This document shows, one piece after another, positions 36,088-45,119 of a stretch of 64,000 nucleotides of DNA (position 1 is the first letter of the stretch; each line of letters opens with the position of its first letter). Below the pieces are notes generated by a model. The model was not told the DNA's origin. It worked only from the letters and a program-made list of their open reading frames with translations, and did not search any database. Source of the DNA: Streptomyces sp. NBC_00259 (lineage in GTDB: Bacteria > Actinomycetota > Actinomycetes > Streptomycetales > Streptomycetaceae); contig NZ_CP108080.1 of NCBI RefSeq assembly GCF_036181745.1, forward strand, positions 496,001 to 560,000, in the 5' to 3' direction. The position numbers and the translations under genes are program-made.

Positions 36088-37650
36088 ATGACCTCAGACA
36101 CGCCCCGGCCGGAGTTCGACTACGTCGTGGTCGGGGGCGGCACGGCGGGAGCCGTTGTCGCCGCGCGGCTCTCCGAGGACCCGGACGTCAGCGTCTGTGT
36201 GGTGGAGGCAGGCCCCTCGGACGCCGGCGACGACAACATCCTCCGGCTGGACCGCTGGATGGCCCTGCTGGAGTCGGGCTACGACTGGGACTACCCCGTC
36301 GAACCGCAGGCGAACGGCAACAGCTTCCTGCGCCACGCCCGCGCCAAGGTCCTCGGCGGCTGTTCCTCGCACAACTCCTGCATCGCGTTCTGGGCGCCCG
36401 CCGAGGATCTGGACGAGTGGGCCGCGATGGGCTGCGCCGGCTGGCGCGCCGCGGACTGCTTCCCGCTCTACCGACGGCTGGAGAACAACGACGCGCCCGG
36501 CGACCACCACGGCCGCTCCGGCCCGGTGACGCTGCGCACGGTGCCCCCGAAGGACCCGTGCGGGCGGGCGCTGCTGGAGGCCTGCGCGGCGGCCGGCATT
36601 CCGACGACGCCGTTCAACACGGGTACGACGGTGGTGCGGGGCGCGCACTGGTTCCAGATCAACGCCCGCCCGGACGGCACCCGTTCGTCCGCGTCGGTGT
36701 CGTATCTGCATCCCGTCCTCGGCAAGCGGCCCAATCTGGAGGTACGGACCGGCATCCAGGCGCGGCGACTGCTCTTCGCCGACGACGGGCGCTGCACGGG
36801 GGTGGAGTACCTGGAGCCGGACACGATCCACACCGGTGTGGTCGGCGCCCGCCGCGAGGTGATCGTGTCCTGCGGGGCCATCGACTCACCGAAGCTGCTG
36901 ATGCTGTCGGGCATCGGCCCGGCCGGGCACCTGCGGGACGTCGGGATCGACGTACGGGTCGACGCACCCGGGGTCGGTTCGCATCTGCAGGACCATCCCG
37001 AGGGCGTGATCATGTGGGAGGCGAAGCAGCCCATGGTCACGTCGTCCACGCAGTGGTGGGAGATCGGCGTCTTCGCCGGCACCGAGCCGGGTCTGGACCG
37101 GCCGGACCTGATGTTCCACTACGGCTCGGTGCCCTTCGACATGAACACCTACCGGCGCGGCTATCCGACGTCCGACAACGCCTTCTGCCTCACGCCGAAC
37201 GTCACCCGGGCCCGCTCGACCGGTACGGTGCGCCTGCGCACCCGCGACTTCCGGGACAAGCCGAAGGTGGACCCCCGCTATTTCACGCACGAGCACGACA
37301 TCCGCGTGATGACGTACGGGCTGCGGCTGGCGAGGGAGATCGTCGCCCAGGCCCCGATGACCGACTGGGCCGGTGCGGAGCTGGCTCCGGGTCCCGGGGC
37401 CACGAGCGACAACGAGTTGTTCGCGTACATCCGCGAGACGCACAACACGGTGTACCACCCGGCAGGCACGGTGCGGATGGGCGCGGACAGCGCCCCGGAC
37501 GCACCGCTCGACGCGCGGCTGCGGGTCAAGGGGGTCCGGGGGCTGAGGGTGGCGGACGCGTCGGTGATGCCGTTCCTCACGGCGGTCAATCCGTGCATCA
37601 CGACGATGATGATCGGCGAGAAGTGCGCGGAGCTGATCAGGGAGGGGTGA
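36088..37650 (+). CDS. GMC-family FAD oxidoreductase (choline dehydrogenase/oxidase-like)
   Basis: The 520-residue protein starts with the FAD Rossmann motif VVVGGGTAGAVVAARLSED, has the GMC signature KVLGGCSSHNSCIAFW, SCGAIDSPKLLMLSGIGP, and the C-terminal catalytic region with VYHPAGTVRMG and AVNPCITTMMIGEKCAELI. It should oxidise an alcohol such as choline to the aldehyde used by the dehydrogenase at 32972-34441. It begins 72 bp after the permease gene. Confidence 0.9.
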   Translation: MTSDTPRPEFDYVVVGGGTAGAVVAARLSEDPDVSVCVVEAGPSDAGDDNILRLDRWMALLESGYDWDYPVEPQANGNSFLRHARAKVLGGCSSHNSCIAFWAPAEDLDEWAAMGCAGWRAADCFPLYRRLENNDAPGDHHGRSGPVTLRTVPPKDPCGRALLEACAAAGIPTTPFNTGTTVVRGAHWFQINARPDGTRSSASVSYLHPVLGKRPNLEVRTGIQARRLLFADDGRCTGVEYLEPDTIHTGVVGARREVIVSCGAIDSPKLLMLSGIGPAGHLRDVGIDVRVDAPGVGSHLQDHPEGVIMWEAKQPMVTSSTQWWEIGVFAGTEPGLDRPDLMFHYGSVPFDMNTYRRGYPTSDNAFCLTPNVTRARSTGTVRLRTRDFRDKPKVDPRYFTHEHDIRVMTYGLRLAREIVAQAPMTDWAGAELAPGPGATSDNELFAYIRETHNTVYHPAGTVRMGADSAPDAPLDARLRVKGVRGLRVADASVMPFLTAVNPCITTMMIGEKCAELIREG

Positions 37651-37661
37651 CGCGTCCTCAG

Positions 37662-37684
37662 GACGACGTCGTCACGACGTCGTC
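37662..37684. terminator. Hairpin between convergent GMC and Gly/Tyr-rich genes
   Basis: GACGACGT (37662-37669) and ACGTCGTC (37677-37684) pair over 8 bp around a 7-nt loop, 12 bp after the GMC stop. Confidence 0.5.
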
Positions 37685-37707
37685 AGGGCGTCGTCAGGGC
37701 GTGGCTG

Positions 37708-38154
<447 letters not shown>

Positions 38155-38301
38155 GATGAAGTCCCTTCCCGGGGACTTCGGCACGGTGAGCGGCTGCGGG
38201 CCGCGGCGAGGGGCCAGCACATCGGCTTTGAACAGGCAGCACTTCCCACCCGCTCGGCCTGGCGAACCCTGCCGGCGTCGACCGGGGCGTTGAAGTTCTG
38301 A

Positions 38302-38329
38302 CCGCCTCCCCCACAACACAAGGAGGCGG
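38302..38329 (-). terminator. Hairpin between the STAS and Gly/Tyr-rich genes
   Basis: CCGCCTCC (38302-38309) and GGAGGCGG (38322-38329) pair over 8 bp around a 12-nt loop, 100 bp past the STAS stop. It could end the STAS transcript. The rest of 38155-38428 shows no gene. Confidence 0.4.
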
Positions 38330-38428
38330 ACATTTCCCTGCAATTAAGACAAACGTAGGCACGCGCCCATCCGAAAGTCAACCGCTGGCGACCGGCCAGT
38401 CAACCGTCCCGGGCCCGCCACGCGGACA

Positions 38429-38869
38429 TCACGATTCCGATTCCGGTCGGGCAAGGGCCGTGCACACGCCACCGTGAAGCGGGACCACTCCGTCCATCCC
38501 GGTGAGCCGGTACTTCTTCTCCAGCGTCGACGAGAGACCTGCGAGGGCGACCCAGGCGCCGACGCGGGCCGCCCTGCGGTAGACGGACGCGACGGCGCCC
38601 ATGCCGCTCGAGTCCCAGAAGGGCATGGCGGAAAGGTCCAGCACCAATTGACGCGCACCCGTCTCGATCTCCTGATGAGCGGTGGCTCGCAGTACGTCGA
38701 CGGTCGACAGGTCCAGAGCGCCCGTCACGGAGATGACCACGCGACCGCCGCGCATGCGCGTGACGTGGATACCGAACCGCCCAGCGCCCGATGGCCGGTT
38801 CGGTGGAGGACCGGCGCCGTGATCGCCGTCGGACGGATGGGCGGACGAGTCGTGACGACAGGTGGTCAT
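38429..38869 (-). CDS. STAS-domain anti-sigma factor antagonist
   Basis: The 146-residue protein has an N-terminal extension of about 30 residues and a STAS domain with the phosphorylation motif FWDSSGMGAV (Ser87/Ser88). Such proteins sequester an anti-sigma kinase when dephosphorylated. ATG 38869 follows GAAGGGTG; a reading open to 39274 is not supported. No kinase or sigma factor gene is adjacent, so the partner is elsewhere; the PP2C protein at 1-1817 is one candidate modulator only by family. Confidence 0.85.
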   Translation of the reverse strand: MTTCRHDSSAHPSDGDHGAGPPPNRPSGAGRFGIHVTRMRGGRVVISVTGALDLSTVDVLRATAHQEIETGARQLVLDLSAMPFWDSSGMGAVASVYRRAARVGAWVALAGLSSTLEKKYRLTGMDGVVPLHGGVCTALARPESES

Positions 38870-39019
38870 CGGCTTCACCCTTCGCTTGCCGCTGGGCGTT
38901 TGCTTCCAAGAGAAGACCGGCCGGCCCCACGGTTCGTGACAAGGTCGTCGTTCGCCCCGGATCCGGTCCGGCCGCGCGGTGACAGGTTGGGCCCACCCGC
39001 CGTGCGAGGACACCGCGAC

Positions 39020-39049
39020 TTGATAGGCAAGTGAGAAGTTGCCTATTGT
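39020..39049 (+). promoter_or_regulatory. Leaderless promoter with ArsR-type operator
   Basis: TTGATA (39020-39025) and TATTGT (39044-39049) are 18 bp apart. ATAGGCAA (39023-39030) and TTGCCTAT (39039-39046) form an inverted repeat covering the spacer and both hexamers. GTG 39056 lies 6 bp past the -10, so the transcript is probably leaderless. Confidence 0.6.
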
Positions 39050-39055
39050 GTGGTC

Positions 39056-39358
39056 GTGGCCGACGACCTGTTCAAAGCCTTGGCCGACCCCACCCGCCGC
39101 ACCATCCTCGACGAGCTCACGGAGAAGTCCGGACAGACACTGTTCGAGATCTGCTCGCGACTGAGCATGAAGCATCAGCTCGGCATCTCCCGCCAGGCGG
39201 TCTCCCAGCACCTCGCCGTGCTGGAGGCCGCCGGGCTCGTCGAGACCAGGCGGGAGGGGCGCTACAAGTTCCACGACCTGAACACGGACCCGCTGAGGCA
39301 GATCGCCGAGCGATGGCTCGTGCCCGAGACATCCGGACCGGAGGAGAACACCCCATGA
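39056..39358 (+). CDS. ArsR-family winged-helix regulator
   Basis: The 100-residue protein begins ADDLFKALADPTRRTILDEL, the typical ArsR/SmtB start, followed by the recognition helix GISRQAVSQHLAVLEAAGLVETRREGR (split over residues 40-70) and no metal-binding cysteine pair. GTG 39056 is preferred over GTG 39050 because of the -10 at 39044-39049 and the usual start of the family. It overlaps the VOC gene by 4 bp, so it likely controls that enzyme and itself through the dyad at 39023-39046. Confidence 0.85.
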   Translation: MADDLFKALADPTRRTILDELTEKSGQTLFEICSRLSMKHQLGISRQAVSQHLAVLEAAGLVETRREGRYKFHDLNTDPLRQIAERWLVPETSGPEENTP

Positions 39359-39747
39359 GGATCCATCTGACCAGCGTCTTCGTCGACGACCAGGCCAAAG
39401 CCCTGCACTTCTACACCGAGATCCTCGGCTTCGTGAAGAAGTACGACGTCCCGGTGGGCGAGAAGGACCGGTGGCTCACCGTCGTCTCGCCCGACGAGCC
39501 CGGCGGCACCGAACTCCTCCTGGAGCCCGCCGGCCACCCCGCCGTCAAGACCTACCGCGACGCGCTCGCCCAGGACGGCATCCCGCTCGCCCAGTTCGCC
39601 GTCGACGACGTGAAGGCGGAGTACGAGCGCCTGCGCGGCCTCGGCGTCCGCTTCATCCAGGAGCCCCTGGAGATGGGCCCCGTCACCACCGCCGTCTTCG
39701 ACGACACCTGCGGCAACCTGATCCAGATCGCGACACAGCCGGCGTAG
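39355..39747 (+). CDS. VOC/glyoxalase-fold protein
   Basis: The 130-residue protein has the two-module VOC fold (VFVDDQAKALHFYTEILGF, ELLLEPAGHPA, VFDDTCGNLIQI). The putative metal ligands His4, Glu55 and Glu near residue 100 region are consistent with the family but not verified. Coupling to an ArsR regulator suggests a detoxification or small-molecule binding role. The 103-bp gap to the MocR gene is GC-rich with CCGGCC/GGCCGG near 39796-39810. Confidence 0.8.
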   Translation: MRIHLTSVFVDDQAKALHFYTEILGFVKKYDVPVGEKDRWLTVVSPDEPGGTELLLEPAGHPAVKTYRDALAQDGIPLAQFAVDDVKAEYERLRGLGVRFIQEPLEMGPVTTAVFDDTCGNLIQIATQPA

Positions 39748-39850
39748 GCGCTCGGCCGCCCGCGGGGCACCGCCGCGGCGGCACCGGTCCCGGAGCCGGC
39801 CCGGGGCCGGACGGGCCGAATCGGGGCGGCCCGCGGCGAGCGCCGACCGT

Positions 39851-41341
39851 TCAGGCGACCCAGTGCGGCGGCCGGCGGGTGGCCTTCGAGGGGGAGCGGC
39901 CGTCGGCGAAGGCGGCGGCCATGCGGTGGACGGCCTCGCGCAGCGTCTGAGGGGGTGTGGTGTAGGGGATGCGGAGCCGGTGCTCGAAGATGCCGGGGTC
40001 CGTGGCGAAGAAGGCGCCGCTCTCGATGCGCACGCCGTGGTCCAGCGCCCGTTCGGCGAGCGTCGAGGCGACGGGCTCGCCGAGGTCGACCCACAGCGAG
40101 AGCCCGCCGGGCGGAAGCCGCCAGGTCCAGTGCGGGAAGTGCTCGGCCAGGGCCTCGGCCAGGACGGCGCGCTGTGTGCGCAGCTGTTCCAGGCGGGACG
40201 GGACCGGTTCTCCGCCCATGGCCAGCAGTTCGAGGGCCAGGAGCTGGTCCAGCACGGGCCCGCCGATGTCGGTGGCGACCCGCTGCCCGGCGAGTTCGGT
40301 GACGAGCCGCGCGGGGGCCCGTAGCCATCCGATGCGCAGGCCCGCCCAGTGGGTCTTGCTCATCGATCCGATCGTGATGACCTGGCCGGACCCACCGGGC
40401 GCGGCATGGGAGGCGAACGGCGGCGGCGCGGGGACATCGAGCGCGAGGCCGGCCAGGGTCTCGTCGATGACCAGCCAGGACCCGGCACGCGCCGCGGCCC
40501 GCAGGACGCGTGCGCGCTCGCGCTCGGGCATGAGGCAGCCGGTCGGATTGTGGAAGTCGGGAATCAGATAGGCCAGTTGGGGCACCGCCTGGCGCAGGGT
40601 CGATTCGACGATCTCGACGTCCCAGCCGGTGTCCGTCACCGGGACCGACACGTTGCGCAGGCGGGCCCGGCGCATGGCCTCGAGTGCGTTCGGGTAGGAG
40701 GGGTTCTCGGTCATGACCCGGTCGCCCGGGCCGGACAGCAAGCCGATGACGAGCGTGAGTGCGTGCTGGGCACCCGAGGTCACCAGGATCTGCTCGGGCA
40801 CGGTGGCCAGGCCCCGCCGGGTGAAGCGCTCGGCGATGGCGGCGCGTAGTTCCGGCAGGCCGTAGGGGTGGTATCCGGGGGTGTGCGCATGCCCGGCCAC
40901 CTGCAGGGTGACGTGGGCGAGGGCGTCGAGGAGTGTCTGCTCCGGCAGCCCGGGCGCGGCCCTGGCCAGGTCGATCGCCGTGTCCTCGGGCGCGAGGAGC
41001 CGTGTGATGCCACTGGGGGCCCGGCCTTCGGGCAGCGTCGTCCAGGTGCCCGAGCCCTGGCGGCTGTGTGCGTAGCCGCTCTCGCGCAGCAGGTCGTACA
41101 CGGCGGTGATGGTGGTCCTGCTGGTGCCGAGGGCGGCGGCCAGCTCCCTTTCGGCGGGGAGCCTGACGTGCAACGCGACGCGTCCGTCCAGGATCAGGGT
41201 GCTGATCGCCTGGGCGAGATGACGGTAGGCGGGCCTCGCCTCCGCCGGGTCGGGCAGCATCGCGGCGAGCTGCCCGCTCCCCAGGGTCCGGCCCGTTCGA
41301 CCCGCCCCGTCCGTCAGCGGGGGCCGATTCGTGTCCGCCAT
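39851..41341 (-). CDS. MocR-type (GntR-aminotransferase fusion) regulator
   Basis: The 496-residue protein joins a GntR winged helix (about residues 38-105, LPAERELAAALGTSRTTITAVYDLL) to a fold-I aminotransferase domain with the PLP lysine Lys329 in SMSKTHWAGLR and YLIPDFHNPTG. MocR regulators sense PLP or amino acid-like ligands and usually control divergent genes. Here the divergent gene is the eCIS sheath, 545 bp away, and GCCAAT motifs lie in its promoter. ATG 41341 follows AAGGGA. Confidence 0.9.
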   Translation of the reverse strand: MADTNRPPLTDGAGRTGRTLGSGQLAAMLPDPAEARPAYRHLAQAISTLILDGRVALHVRLPAERELAAALGTSRTTITAVYDLLRESGYAHSRQGSGTWTTLPEGRAPSGITRLLAPEDTAIDLARAAPGLPEQTLLDALAHVTLQVAGHAHTPGYHPYGLPELRAAIAERFTRRGLATVPEQILVTSGAQHALTLVIGLLSGPGDRVMTENPSYPNALEAMRRARLRNVSVPVTDTGWDVEIVESTLRQAVPQLAYLIPDFHNPTGCLMPERERARVLRAAARAGSWLVIDETLAGLALDVPAPPPFASHAAPGGSGQVITIGSMSKTHWAGLRIGWLRAPARLVTELAGQRVATDIGGPVLDQLLALELLAMGGEPVPSRLEQLRTQRAVLAEALAEHFPHWTWRLPPGGLSLWVDLGEPVASTLAERALDHGVRIESGAFFATDPGIFEHRLRIPYTTPPQTLREAVHRMAAAFADGRSPSKATRRPPHWVA

Positions 41342-41886
41342 ACCATTCCCTTGCGATTGGCCACGCCACCCGAGCCAATAACTGTATCAGGGCACGCCAA
41401 TGGCCTGGACGATATGCGTCGCGGGCTTCCGCCCTCGTCCTCCGGTCCGTACCGCGGCACCGCAGAAACCCGCCGATTTCCTGGCCAATCGGACACAAGG
41501 CGGCGCGCCGGGGCCGATGACATTCGGCTTGATCCCCACCCTCGATCCACCTTTCCTGTGAAGCACTCGTGAATTCGGCTTCATATTCGATCGGCGACAT
41601 TCCGCTGACCACGTCGGATGATCTCCATCAACCCTCACAACGGAGATCGCCGGTTGACCGAAAGGGTCCCTTGACCATTCATTCGAACGCGAACGAGACT
41701 CGCCAGTGGCACTCATGCATCAGGAGCCACAAGCACACGCGCATGCTGACGGCCCTGCGAGACCGATATCGCACGGGGTGTGTGACGGGGGATCATTGAA
41801 GGGTGCGGCGTGCGCATTCGGCGCGCGTCCGCTTTGCTCTGGCCTCCCCTCCTCATCTCTTGGTGCGCGAAGGGAATGGAGGGGGA
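41342..41886. other. 545-bp divergent intergenic region between MocR and eCIS genes
   Basis: No supported gene is seen; a 76-codon reading at 41569-41799 has no ribosome site. GC is visibly lower than in neighbours. It holds GCCAAT/ATTGGC motifs at 41356-41401 and 41483-41489, a direct repeat TTGACC at 41654-41659 and 41671-41676, and a possible eCIS promoter TTGACC (41671-41676) with GAGACT (41695-41700) at 18 bp spacing, implying a leader of about 180 nt. Confidence 0.5.
41356..41401 (-). promoter_or_regulatory. Cluster of GCCAAT motifs, candidate MocR operator
   Basis: ATTGGCC (41356-41362) is inverted relative to GCCAAT at 41374-41379 and 41396-41401, the last two in direct orientation 22 bp apart, two helical turns. 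A fourth copy, GGCCAAT, lies at 41483-41489. Paired direct repeats at helical spacing are typical of MocR sites. Confidence 0.5.
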
Positions 41887-43737
41887 ATGCCGACGCACAT
41901 GGGCTATCCCGGCGTATACATCGAAGAACTCCCCAGCAGCGTCCGCACCATCGCCTCGGTCACCACCTCGGTAACCGCGTTCGTGGGCCACACCCGCCGG
42001 GGTCCGCTCAATCAGCCGGTGCGGGTGACGAGTTTCGCGGACTTCGAGCGGCGCTTCGGCGGGCTCACCTCACGTAGCGCCGTCGGCTACGCGGTGCACC
42101 AGTTCTTCGGCAACGGCGGGACGGTCGCGGTGATCGTCCGTGTCGCGAAGGCCGGCACCGGCGAGGAAGCCTGCGTCACGCTCAACTCCACCGAGGGGCA
42201 CAGCGACTGCCCGGTGCTCGAGGTGCACGCCAAGGAGCCCGGGGTCTGGGGTTCGGGGCTGCGGGTGGCCGTCGACCACGACACGCCCACCCCGGACAAG
42301 ACCTTCAACCTCCACGTCCTCGACGCGCGCGGCGGAGCCCGCGAGTCCTTCACGGGACTGTCGATGAACTCCGGTCACGGCCGCTTCGTCGAGACCGTCG
42401 TCAACTCCGGCTCCTCCCTGGTCCGCGTGAAGGCGCTGGACGAGGACCGGCCCGACCCCTCCGGCACGGTCTCCAAGCCGTTCGCCGCCGCTCTGCCGGA
42501 CCTGAACGTCGAGCTGAAGGTCAAGATCGGTGATGTGGAGCGGGAGTTCACGCTCCACGAGCCCGACCAGGACGGCGAACCGCCGGCCGACGTCACCGAG
42601 CTCGCCCTGCTGCTGGAGCGCAAGCTGCGCGCCCTGCCCGACGCCCCGGGCAAGCACGCCTACGCCGGCGCCGAGGTCACCGCCTTCGGCCGGCGGCTCC
42701 AGGTCGTCGCCGGGTCCCTCGACCCCGACGACGTGGTGCGCTTCGTCGGCGAGTGCGCCAACGACCTCGGGCTGGAGGCCTCCGTCAATCCGCCCGTCTT
42801 CCCGCTCCAGGGCGGCAAGGACGGCGACCCGCCGGGACCGCGCGACCTCATCGGCAGCGAGGCCCGCAAGACGGGCGTACAGGCGCTGCGGGACGTCGAC
42901 GACGTCAATCTGCTGTCCCTGCCGGAGCTTTCGGCGTACGAGTCCACCGAGGACATGGTCACGGTGCTCTCCGCGGCCGAGCAGCTCTGCCGCGAGCGGC
43001 GGATCTTCCTGCTCGTCGACGCCCCGTCGGCGTGGGGCAGCGTGGACGCCGCCCGGGCCGGAATCGGCGCGTTCGACGCCGTACGCAGCAACCACGCCGC
43101 GCTCTACTTCCCGCATCTGCAGCTCACCGACCCGCTCACGGGCCGGCTGCGCGCCTTCCCGCCCTCGGGTGCCCTCGCGGGTGTCATCGCCCGTACGGAC
43201 GGCGAACGCGGTGTGTGGAAGGCCCCCGCCGGGACCGAGGCGCGGCTGGCCGGGGTGCGCTCGCTGACGGTCAAACTCACCGACCGGGAGAACGGACTGC
43301 TCAACCCGCTCGGCGTGAACTGTCTGCGCACCTTCCCGGTGGTCGGCCCGCTCGTGTGGGGCGCGCGCACGCTGGAAGGCGCGGACCCGCTCGACAGCGA
43401 GTGGAAGTACGTGCCGGTGCGCCGGCTCGCGCTCCATGTCGAGGAGAGCCTCCACCGCGGTCTGCAGTGGGTCGTCTTCGAACCCAACGACGAGCAGCTG
43501 TGGCAGCAGATCCGGCTGAAGGCTTCGGCGTATCTCAACGATCTGTTCCGCCAGGGCGCCTTCAAGGGCGGCACGCCCCGCGAGGCGTACTTCGTCAAAT
43601 GCGACAAGGACACCACGACCGACGCGGACATCGAACGCGGAGTGGTCAACGTCGTGATCGGCATCGCGCCGGTCAGGCCCGCGGAGTTCGTCATCGTGAA
43701 GATCCAGCAGATGGCCGGGCAGTTCGACCTCTCGTAA
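41887..43737 (+). CDS. eCIS contractile sheath protein
   Basis: The 616-residue protein starts GYPGVYIEELPSSVRTIASVTTSVTAFVGHT, the hallmark of phage-tail and CIS sheath proteins, and ends with the conserved C-terminal sheath domain (SLHRGLQWVVFEPNDEQLW, REAYFVKCDKDTTTDADIERG split over about residues 520-590). It polymerises around the inner tube and contracts to drive injection. The middle holds an extra surface domain of about 250 residues. ATG 41887 follows GGAGGGGGA. First gene of the eCIS operon. Confidence 0.94.
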   Translation: MPTHMGYPGVYIEELPSSVRTIASVTTSVTAFVGHTRRGPLNQPVRVTSFADFERRFGGLTSRSAVGYAVHQFFGNGGTVAVIVRVAKAGTGEEACVTLNSTEGHSDCPVLEVHAKEPGVWGSGLRVAVDHDTPTPDKTFNLHVLDARGGARESFTGLSMNSGHGRFVETVVNSGSSLVRVKALDEDRPDPSGTVSKPFAAALPDLNVELKVKIGDVEREFTLHEPDQDGEPPADVTELALLLERKLRALPDAPGKHAYAGAEVTAFGRRLQVVAGSLDPDDVVRFVGECANDLGLEASVNPPVFPLQGGKDGDPPGPRDLIGSEARKTGVQALRDVDDVNLLSLPELSAYESTEDMVTVLSAAEQLCRERRIFLLVDAPSAWGSVDAARAGIGAFDAVRSNHAALYFPHLQLTDPLTGRLRAFPPSGALAGVIARTDGERGVWKAPAGTEARLAGVRSLTVKLTDRENGLLNPLGVNCLRTFPVVGPLVWGARTLEGADPLDSEWKYVPVRRLALHVEESLHRGLQWVVFEPNDEQLWQQIRLKASAYLNDLFRQGAFKGGTPREAYFVKCDKDTTTDADIERGVVNVVIGIAPVRPAEFVIVKIQQMAGQFDLS

Positions 43738-43773
43738 CCAAAGGACCCACGAAAAGGAACACGAAGGAAACCG

Positions 43774-44298
43774 ATGGCTGAGTTCCAGATAAACGCCCAT
43801 CGCTTCGACCCGTACAAGAATTTCAAGTTCCTGGTCCTCTGGGACGGTCGTACGGTCGCGGGCATCAGCAAGATCAGTCCTCTGAAGCGCACCACCGAGG
43901 TGGTCAAGCACCGGCACGGCGGTGACCCGAGTTCGCCGCGCAAGTCGCCCGGCCGCTCGGAGTTCGAAGGGGTCACGCTGGAGCGCGGCGTGACGCACGA
44001 CCCCGAATTCGACCGCTGGGCCAACAAGGTCTGGCAGGTGGGCGCCGGGCTCGGCTCCGAGGTGTCGCTGCGGGACTTCCGCAAGGACATCATCATCCAG
44101 GTCCTGAACGAGGCCGGTCAGGTGGCCGTCTCGCACAAGCTCTACCGGGCCTGGGTGAGCGAGTACCAGGTGCTCGGCGAGCTGGACGCCAACGCCAACG
44201 CCGTCGCCATCCAGAGCGTCAAGCTCGAATGCGAGGGCTGGGAGCGGGACTACGAGGTGGAGGAGCCGGTCGAGCCCTCGTTCACCCATCCCGCCTGA
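43774..44298 (+). CDS. eCIS inner tube protein (gp19-like)
   Basis: The 174-residue protein is a T4 gp19-like tail tube subunit (DPYKNFKFLVLWDGRTVAGI, GVTLERGVTHDPEFDRWANKV, FRKDIIIQVLNEAG). Hexameric rings stack to form the tube propelled by sheath contraction. It lies 36 bp after the sheath gene. Confidence 0.94.
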   Translation: MAEFQINAHRFDPYKNFKFLVLWDGRTVAGISKISPLKRTTEVVKHRHGGDPSSPRKSPGRSEFEGVTLERGVTHDPEFDRWANKVWQVGAGLGSEVSLRDFRKDIIIQVLNEAGQVAVSHKLYRAWVSEYQVLGELDANANAVAIQSVKLECEGWERDYEVEEPVEPSFTHPA

Positions 44299-44327
44299 AC
44301 ACCGCCAGAGCACCGAAGGGTTGAGGG

Positions 44328-45119
44328 ATGACGCTTCCCGGCGAGCGTGCCGAACGCGCCGAGCGCGGCACCGTCACGCCCGCCGGCCCCGCCGAGCTGC
44401 TCGCCACCTGGGAGGCCGGGCTGGTGCAGCACGACGCGGGACGGTCGCTGCTGCTGCACCGTGCGGCCCGCCCGGACGCCGGCACCGACGAACTGCTGTC
44501 GGTGCCGGTGGGCGAGCGCGAGGCGGACCTGCTCGCGCTGCGCCGGGCGCTGTTCGGCGAGCGGATGCAGGTACGTGTCGAATGCGAGTCGTGCGGGGAA
44601 GCGATGGAGTTCGACCTCGACGCGACACTGCTCGGCGACCGGACACGGACGCCGGACGGGCCGCTGCGGGTGACGGAAGGCGAGTGGGTGGTCGACTTCC
44701 GGCTGCCCACCGTCGCCGACCTCGCCGCGGCCGGCACGGCGTCCGGTCCGGACGAGGCGCGGCGTCTGCTGCTGGCGCGCTGCACGGTCTCGGCGGTACG
44801 GGACGGACGGACCGTACCCGCGGACCGGCTGGCCGAGTCGCTCCCGGAGCCGGTGCAGCGGCGGCTCGCCGAGGCGGCCGGACAGGCCGACCCGGCGGCC
44901 GATGTGACGCTGAACGTGGCGTGCCCCGAGTGCGGTGAGGCCACCCCGGCCGAGCTGGACATCTCCTCCTACCTCTGGACCGAACTGGACAACTGGGCGC
45001 GGGACGTCCTGCTCGACGTCCATCTGCTCGCCACCGCCTACGGGTGGAGCGAGCCGGAGATCCTGGCGCTCAGCCCGCTGCGGCGTCGCTACTACCTGGA
45101 GCTGTGCGCAGATGCCTGA
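44328..45119 (+). CDS. eCIS gp51-like baseplate assembly protein with zinc-finger cysteines
   Basis: The 263-residue product has two Cys-x2-Cys pairs, CESCGEA (about residue 85) and CPECGEA (about 203), likely together binding one zinc ion, and the C-terminal motif WSEPEILALSPLRRRYYLEL characteristic of T4 gp51-like eCIS proteins. Its precise role is unknown but related phage proteins assist baseplate hub assembly. It overlaps the next gene by 8 bp. Confidence 0.75.
   Translation: MTLPGERAERAERGTVTPAGPAELLATWEAGLVQHDAGRSLLLHRAARPDAGTDELLSVPVGEREADLLALRRALFGERMQVRVECESCGEAMEFDLDATLLGDRTRTPDGPLRVTEGEWVVDFRLPTVADLAAAGTASGPDEARRLLLARCTVSAVRDGRTVPADRLAESLPEPVQRRLAEAAGQADPAADVTLNVACPECGEATPAELDISSYLWTELDNWARDVLLDVHLLATAYGWSEPEILALSPLRRRYYLELCADA

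Noticed and set aside
41569..41799. 76-codon ORF upstream of the eCIS sheath
   Set aside because: No ribosome site, no recognisable motif and poor codon bias in a low-GC intergenic stretch.
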